Positions 61,441-64,000 of a DNA stretch of 64,000 nt are shown piece by piece. Made by a program: the position numbers and the translations under genes. Each line of letters opens with the position of its first letter. Position 1 is the first letter of the stretch. The notes under the pieces are model-generated. The model worked only from the letters and a program-made list of their open reading frames with translations. It made no database searches and was not told where the DNA came from. The stretch is from Kosakonia oryzendophytica (GTDB lineage Bacteria > Pseudomonadota > Gammaproteobacteria > Enterobacterales > Enterobacteriaceae): positions 567,131-631,130 of the forward strand of contig NZ_FMAY01000002.1 of assembly GCF_900094925.1 (NCBI RefSeq), read 5' to 3'.

Positions 61441-61841
61441 TTCGCCGAAATATTGAGGGCGGAACCGACGCAAATGGCCTGACGGTAGCAACCCGGAGTG
61501 CCGCTGGTGACTTCACAGCTATGCAGCAGAACGGCGTTGGCTTTCATTTTTGACGCGTTGATTTGCATGCGTTTGCGCGCAGTCGGGATATTCGGCGGAG
61601 AGTCCTGGTTGCTTGCCTGGCAGGAGTCACCGGAGACTTCTCCCAGATCACGGAACGGTTTTCCGACTAACTCTTCAGCGTTGGTGATAATCCGTACCGG
61701 CGCGGGACGAACGACTTTCGGCTTTTCCGGCTCGGCTTTCGGTGCGACTGCAGTGCTTTTTACAGGTTCGGCGGGAGATCTGCTTAGCAAGGAACAGCCG
61801 CTTAGCATCAGTGCTAATAAACAGATCGGTAAAGCACGCAT
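61437..61841 (-). CDS. rcsF: Outer-membrane lipoprotein RcsF
   Basis: Senses outer-membrane and peptidoglycan damage and signals through IgaA to the Rcs phosphorelay. Lipobox LSGC with Cys16 and Ser at +2. A proline- and lysine-rich linker (about residues 22-48) threads through outer-membrane proteins assembled by BamA, whose gene is also in this window. The folded domain holds four cysteines (74, 109, 118, 124) that form two disulfides. The length is 134, as in E. coli. Upstream gene of the rcsF-trmO pair. Confidence 0.96.
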   Translation of the reverse strand: MRALPICLLALMLSGCSLLSRSPAEPVKSTAVAPKAEPEKPKVVRPAPVRIITNAEELVGKPFRDLGEVSGDSCQASNQDSPPNIPTARKRMQINASKMKANAVLLHSCEVTSGTPGCYRQAICVGSALNISAK

Positions 61842-61902
61842 AATATATCCTCAATGAAATGTTCTAAACGCGGCTTATTGAATCAGGCGCGTGCACAAAT
61901 GA

Positions 61903-61926
61903 CAAGACGGGCTTTCGCCCGCCTTG
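61903..61926 (-). terminator. Hairpin after metQ
   Basis: On the minus strand CAAGGCGGGC (61926-61917) pairs with GCCCGTCTTG (61912-61903) around a GAAA tetraloop, with one G-U pair. It is followed by TCATTTG, a weak T tract, 24 bases after the metQ stop. Probably the end of the metNIQ transcript. Confidence 0.65.
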
Positions 61927-61949
61927 AATGATATTACAGACAGAGGAGA

Positions 61950-62765
61950 TTACCAGCCTTTCACAGCGCCGCCGTTGAAGACTTTGTTTGCCGCTTCATT
62001 CACTTCGTCAGACTGGTATGCCTGAACGAATTTCTTCACATTTTCCGCGTCTTTATTGTCTTCGCGGGCGACGATCAGGTTTACGTACGGGGAGTCTTTA
62101 TCTTCAACGAAGATACCGTCTTTTGCCGGGGTCAGGCCGATCTGGCTGGCATAGGTGGTGTTAATGACTGCCAGCGCGATTTGCGCATCATCCAGTGAAC
62201 GTGGCAGCTGTGGTGCTTCCAGTTCAACAATTTTCAGGTTTTTCGGGTTCTCAGTGATGTCCAGTACGGTCGGCAGCAGACCAATACCGTCTTTCAGTTT
62301 GAGCAGACCCTGCTTCTGCAACAGCAGCAGAGAACGGCCCAGGTTAGTCGGATCGTTCGGCACCGCTACCTGAGAACCATCCTGCAGCTCAGAGAGTGAT
62401 TTGATTTTTTTGGAGTAGCCTGCAATCGGGTAAACGAAGGTGTTGCCGACCGGAACCAGTTTGAAACCGCGATCTTTGATCTGCTGATCCAGATACGGTT
62501 TATGCTGGAATGCGTTGGCATCGATATCACCTTTGCTCAGTGCTTCGTTCGGCAGAACGTAGTCATTAAAGGTTACCAGTTCAACATCGAGACCATATTT
62601 CTCTTTGGCGACTTTCTGCGCCACTTCTGCAACCTGCTGTTCAGCGCCTACAATCACACCGACTTTAATGTGATTCGGATCCTTTTCATCCTGGCCACAG
62701 CCGACCAGCGCCAGAGATCCAAGCAGCGCGCCGACTGCCGCAAAGGTCTTGAATTTAAAAGCCAT
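61950..62765 (-). CDS. metQ: D- and L-methionine-binding lipoprotein MetQ
   Basis: Substrate-binding lipoprotein of the MetNI methionine importer. Lipobox LVGC with Cys23 and Gly at +2. The mature part begins QDEKDPNHIKVGVIVGAEQQ (NlpA family), and methionine contacts are expected in NAFQHKPYLDQQ and VPNDPTNLGRS. The length is 271, nearly identical to E. coli. Third gene of metN-metI-metQ, 42 bases after metI. In E. coli the operon is repressed by MetJ; its operator would lie upstream of metN, outside this window. Confidence 0.97.
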   Translation of the reverse strand: MAFKFKTFAAVGALLGSLALVGCGQDEKDPNHIKVGVIVGAEQQVAEVAQKVAKEKYGLDVELVTFNDYVLPNEALSKGDIDANAFQHKPYLDQQIKDRGFKLVPVGNTFVYPIAGYSKKIKSLSELQDGSQVAVPNDPTNLGRSLLLLQKQGLLKLKDGIGLLPTVLDITENPKNLKIVELEAPQLPRSLDDAQIALAVINTTYASQIGLTPAKDGIFVEDKDSPYVNLIVAREDNKDAENVKKFVQAYQSDEVNEAANKVFNGGAVKGW

Positions 62766-62807
62766 GTTATTTTCCTTACTATCAGAGTCGTTATGTTGTG
62801 TGTCACG

Positions 62808-63461
62808 TTATTTGTGCGTTACAGCCCGGACGATACGATCGCCCGCGAACTGAATGAGGTAAACCAAAACCACGAGCAATATCAGTACGGTATTCATCAC
62901 TAATGGATTGTAGGTCACATAGCCATATTGGATACCCAATTGACCCAGACCGCCTGCGCCCACGGCACCGCCCATTGCGGAATAACCCACCAGCGTGATA
63001 AGCGTAATGGTCGCGGCGTTGATCAGGCCCGGTAACGCTTCTGGCAGCAGTACCTTACGGATAATTTGCATCGGCGTGGCCCCCATCGCGCGGGAAGCCT
63101 CAATTAAGCCTGCCGGCAGCTCAAGCAGGGTGTTTTCCACCATACGGGCAATAAACGGCGCGGCACCTACTGTTAGTGGAACAATTACCGCATACAAACC
63201 AATAGAAGTGCCGACAATAATGCGGGTAAAGGGAATCATCCATACCAGTAAAATGATAAACGGAATGGAGCGAAACACGTTAACCAGCGCTGAAATCACC
63301 CGATAGAGCCCCGGATTTTGCATAATCTGACCTGGACGGGTGACGTACAGCAGCACACCAAACGGCAGACCAACGACAAACCCCAAAAAGCCTGAAGCAA
63401 AGGTCATAAACAACGTTTCCCAGATGCTGCGGGCAAAGAGCCACATCATTGCCTCAGACAT
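62808..63461 (-). CDS. metI: Methionine ABC transporter permease MetI
   Basis: Inner-membrane half of the methionine importer, with five membrane segments, 217 residues as in E. coli. The coupling (EAA) loop that docks on MetN is seen as [20 protein letters not shown] near residues 140-160. The start ATG (MSEAMMWLF) overlaps the end of metN by eight bases, so translation is coupled. Confidence 0.97.
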   Translation of the reverse strand: MSEAMMWLFARSIWETLFMTFASGFLGFVVGLPFGVLLYVTRPGQIMQNPGLYRVISALVNVFRSIPFIILLVWMIPFTRIIVGTSIGLYAVIVPLTVGAAPFIARMVENTLLELPAGLIEASRAMGATPMQIIRKVLLPEALPGLINAATITLITLVGYSAMGGAVGAGGLGQLGIQYGYVTYNPLVMNTVLILLVVLVYLIQFAGDRIVRAVTHK

Positions 63462-64000
63462 AACCGAGTACCTCTACTTTTACATGGTGTTCCTGCAGCC
63501 AGGCGATGGCTGCTTGCGTATCTTGTTGAGCGCCGTGCATCTCTGTCAGCATAATGCCGAACTTCACGCCGCCTGCGTAATCCATCTGCGCGCTGATGAT
63601 ATTGTTGTTCACATTGAAGCGGCGCGCTGTTTCCGACAGCAGTGGCGCATCCACTGATTGGCCGGTAAATTCCATACGCAGCATTGGCACGCTATCTTTA
63701 TGTGGTTCGGCTTGTAAGCGCTGCAGGTAATCTTCCGGGATATCCAGATGCAATGTGGACTGAATAAATTGCTGTGCCAGCGGCGTTTTCGGGTGTGAGA
63801 AGACCTCGCTCACCGTATCCTGTTCAATCAGTTCACCATTGCTTATCACCGCGACGCAGTCGCAAATGCGTTTTACCACATCCATTTCATGCGTGATAAG
63901 CAGGATGGTCAGGCCCAGACGGCGGTTAATGTCTTTCAGTAACTCAAGAATAGAGCGGGTGGTTGCGGGATCCAGCGCGCTGGTGGCTTCGTCGCACAGC
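63454..64000 (-). CDS. metN: Methionine ABC transporter ATPase MetN, C-terminal part (cut by window edge)
   Basis: The frame enters from the right edge, so only about 181 of the usual 343 residues are present. The visible part starts in Walker B ([14 protein letters not shown]) and continues with the H-loop ([13 protein letters not shown]). The last 75 residues or so are the NIL domain, which binds internal methionine and shuts the transporter down. An internal ATG at 63885 is not the start. First gene of metNIQ. Confidence 0.96.
   Translation of the reverse strand, partial: LCDEATSALDPATTRSILELLKDINRRLGLTILLITHEMDVVKRICDCVAVISNGELIEQDTVSEVFSHPKTPLAQQFIQSTLHLDIPEDYLQRLQAEPHKDSVPMLRMEFTGQSVDAPLLSETARRFNVNNNIISAQMDYAGGVKFGIMLTEMHGAQQDTQAAIAWLQEHHVKVEVLGYV

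Overview
This 64 kb window is a stretch of core chromosome from a member of the Enterobacteriaceae. Gene order and protein sequences follow, almost gene for gene, the panC-to-metN segment known from Escherichia coli K-12. It is not K-12 itself. The panB and folK genes are direct neighbours, with no fimbrial cluster between them. No gene lies between yaeH and dapD, where K-12 has yaeI, or between nlpE and proS, where K-12 has yaeF. FhuA and BamA carry shortened surface loops. An Enterobacter, Kosakonia or Klebsiella-type genome fits, but I cannot settle the genus from sequence alone. I found no phage, insertion sequence, CRISPR array, toxin-antitoxin pair, tRNA or rRNA gene.

Layout, left to right. 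(1) 1-6.3 kb, minus strand: pantothenate synthesis (panB, partial panC), folate synthesis (folK), poly(A) polymerase (pcnB, starting on a rare AUU codon), gluQ, dksA, sfsA and thpR. (2) 6.3-17.6 kb, plus strand: helicase hrpB, bifunctional penicillin-binding protein mrcB, and the ferric hydroxamate uptake operon fhuACDB behind a Fur-type promoter. (3) 17.6-28 kb, mixed strands: hemL, clcA, erpA, yadS, btuF-mtn, dgt, degP with a textbook sigma-E promoter, cdaR and yaeH. (4) 28-32.6 kb, minus strand: dapD, glnD and map. (5) 32.7-55.1 kb, plus strand: rpsB-tsf, pyrH, frr, then the envelope block dxr-uppS-cdsA-rseP-bamA-skp-lpxD-fabZ-lpxA-lpxB-rnhB-dnaE-accA, followed by ldcC and yaeR. (6) 55.1-64 kb: tilS, the yaeP-rof pair (minus), yaeQ-arfB-nlpE (plus), then proS, trmO-rcsF and metQ-metI-metN (minus; metN is cut by the window end).

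How the genes fit together. The 32.7-52.4 kb block links translation (S2, EF-Ts, ribosome recycling factor) with supply of membrane and wall precursors: isoprenoid and undecaprenyl carrier, CDP-diglyceride, lipid A acylation, fatty-acid dehydration and malonyl-CoA. It also holds the outer-membrane assembly machinery (BamA, Skp). Several envelope-stress parts are nearby: RseP cuts the sigma-E anti-sigma factor, DegP has a sigma-E promoter, and NlpE and RcsF are the outer-membrane sensors for the Cpx and Rcs systems. Iron and cofactor uptake (fhu, btuF) and methionine uptake (metNIQ) are separate modules.

Most signals beyond the genes are regulatory RNA or short repeats: the S2-binding leader of rpsB, an attenuator between rpsB and tsf, a terminator between dksA and gluQ, a short promoter-terminator unit ahead of uppS, three related GA-rich hairpins just after stop codons, and one REP-like palindrome. 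Nothing here looks like a new multi-gene system. The observations most worth checking are the remodelled FhuA loop, the uppS leader and the Fur-like site ahead of yaeP-rof. No intergenic gap longer than about 310 bases exists; the largest (map to rpsB) holds the rpsB promoter and leader. Comparisons with E. coli proteins are from memory, not from a database search.
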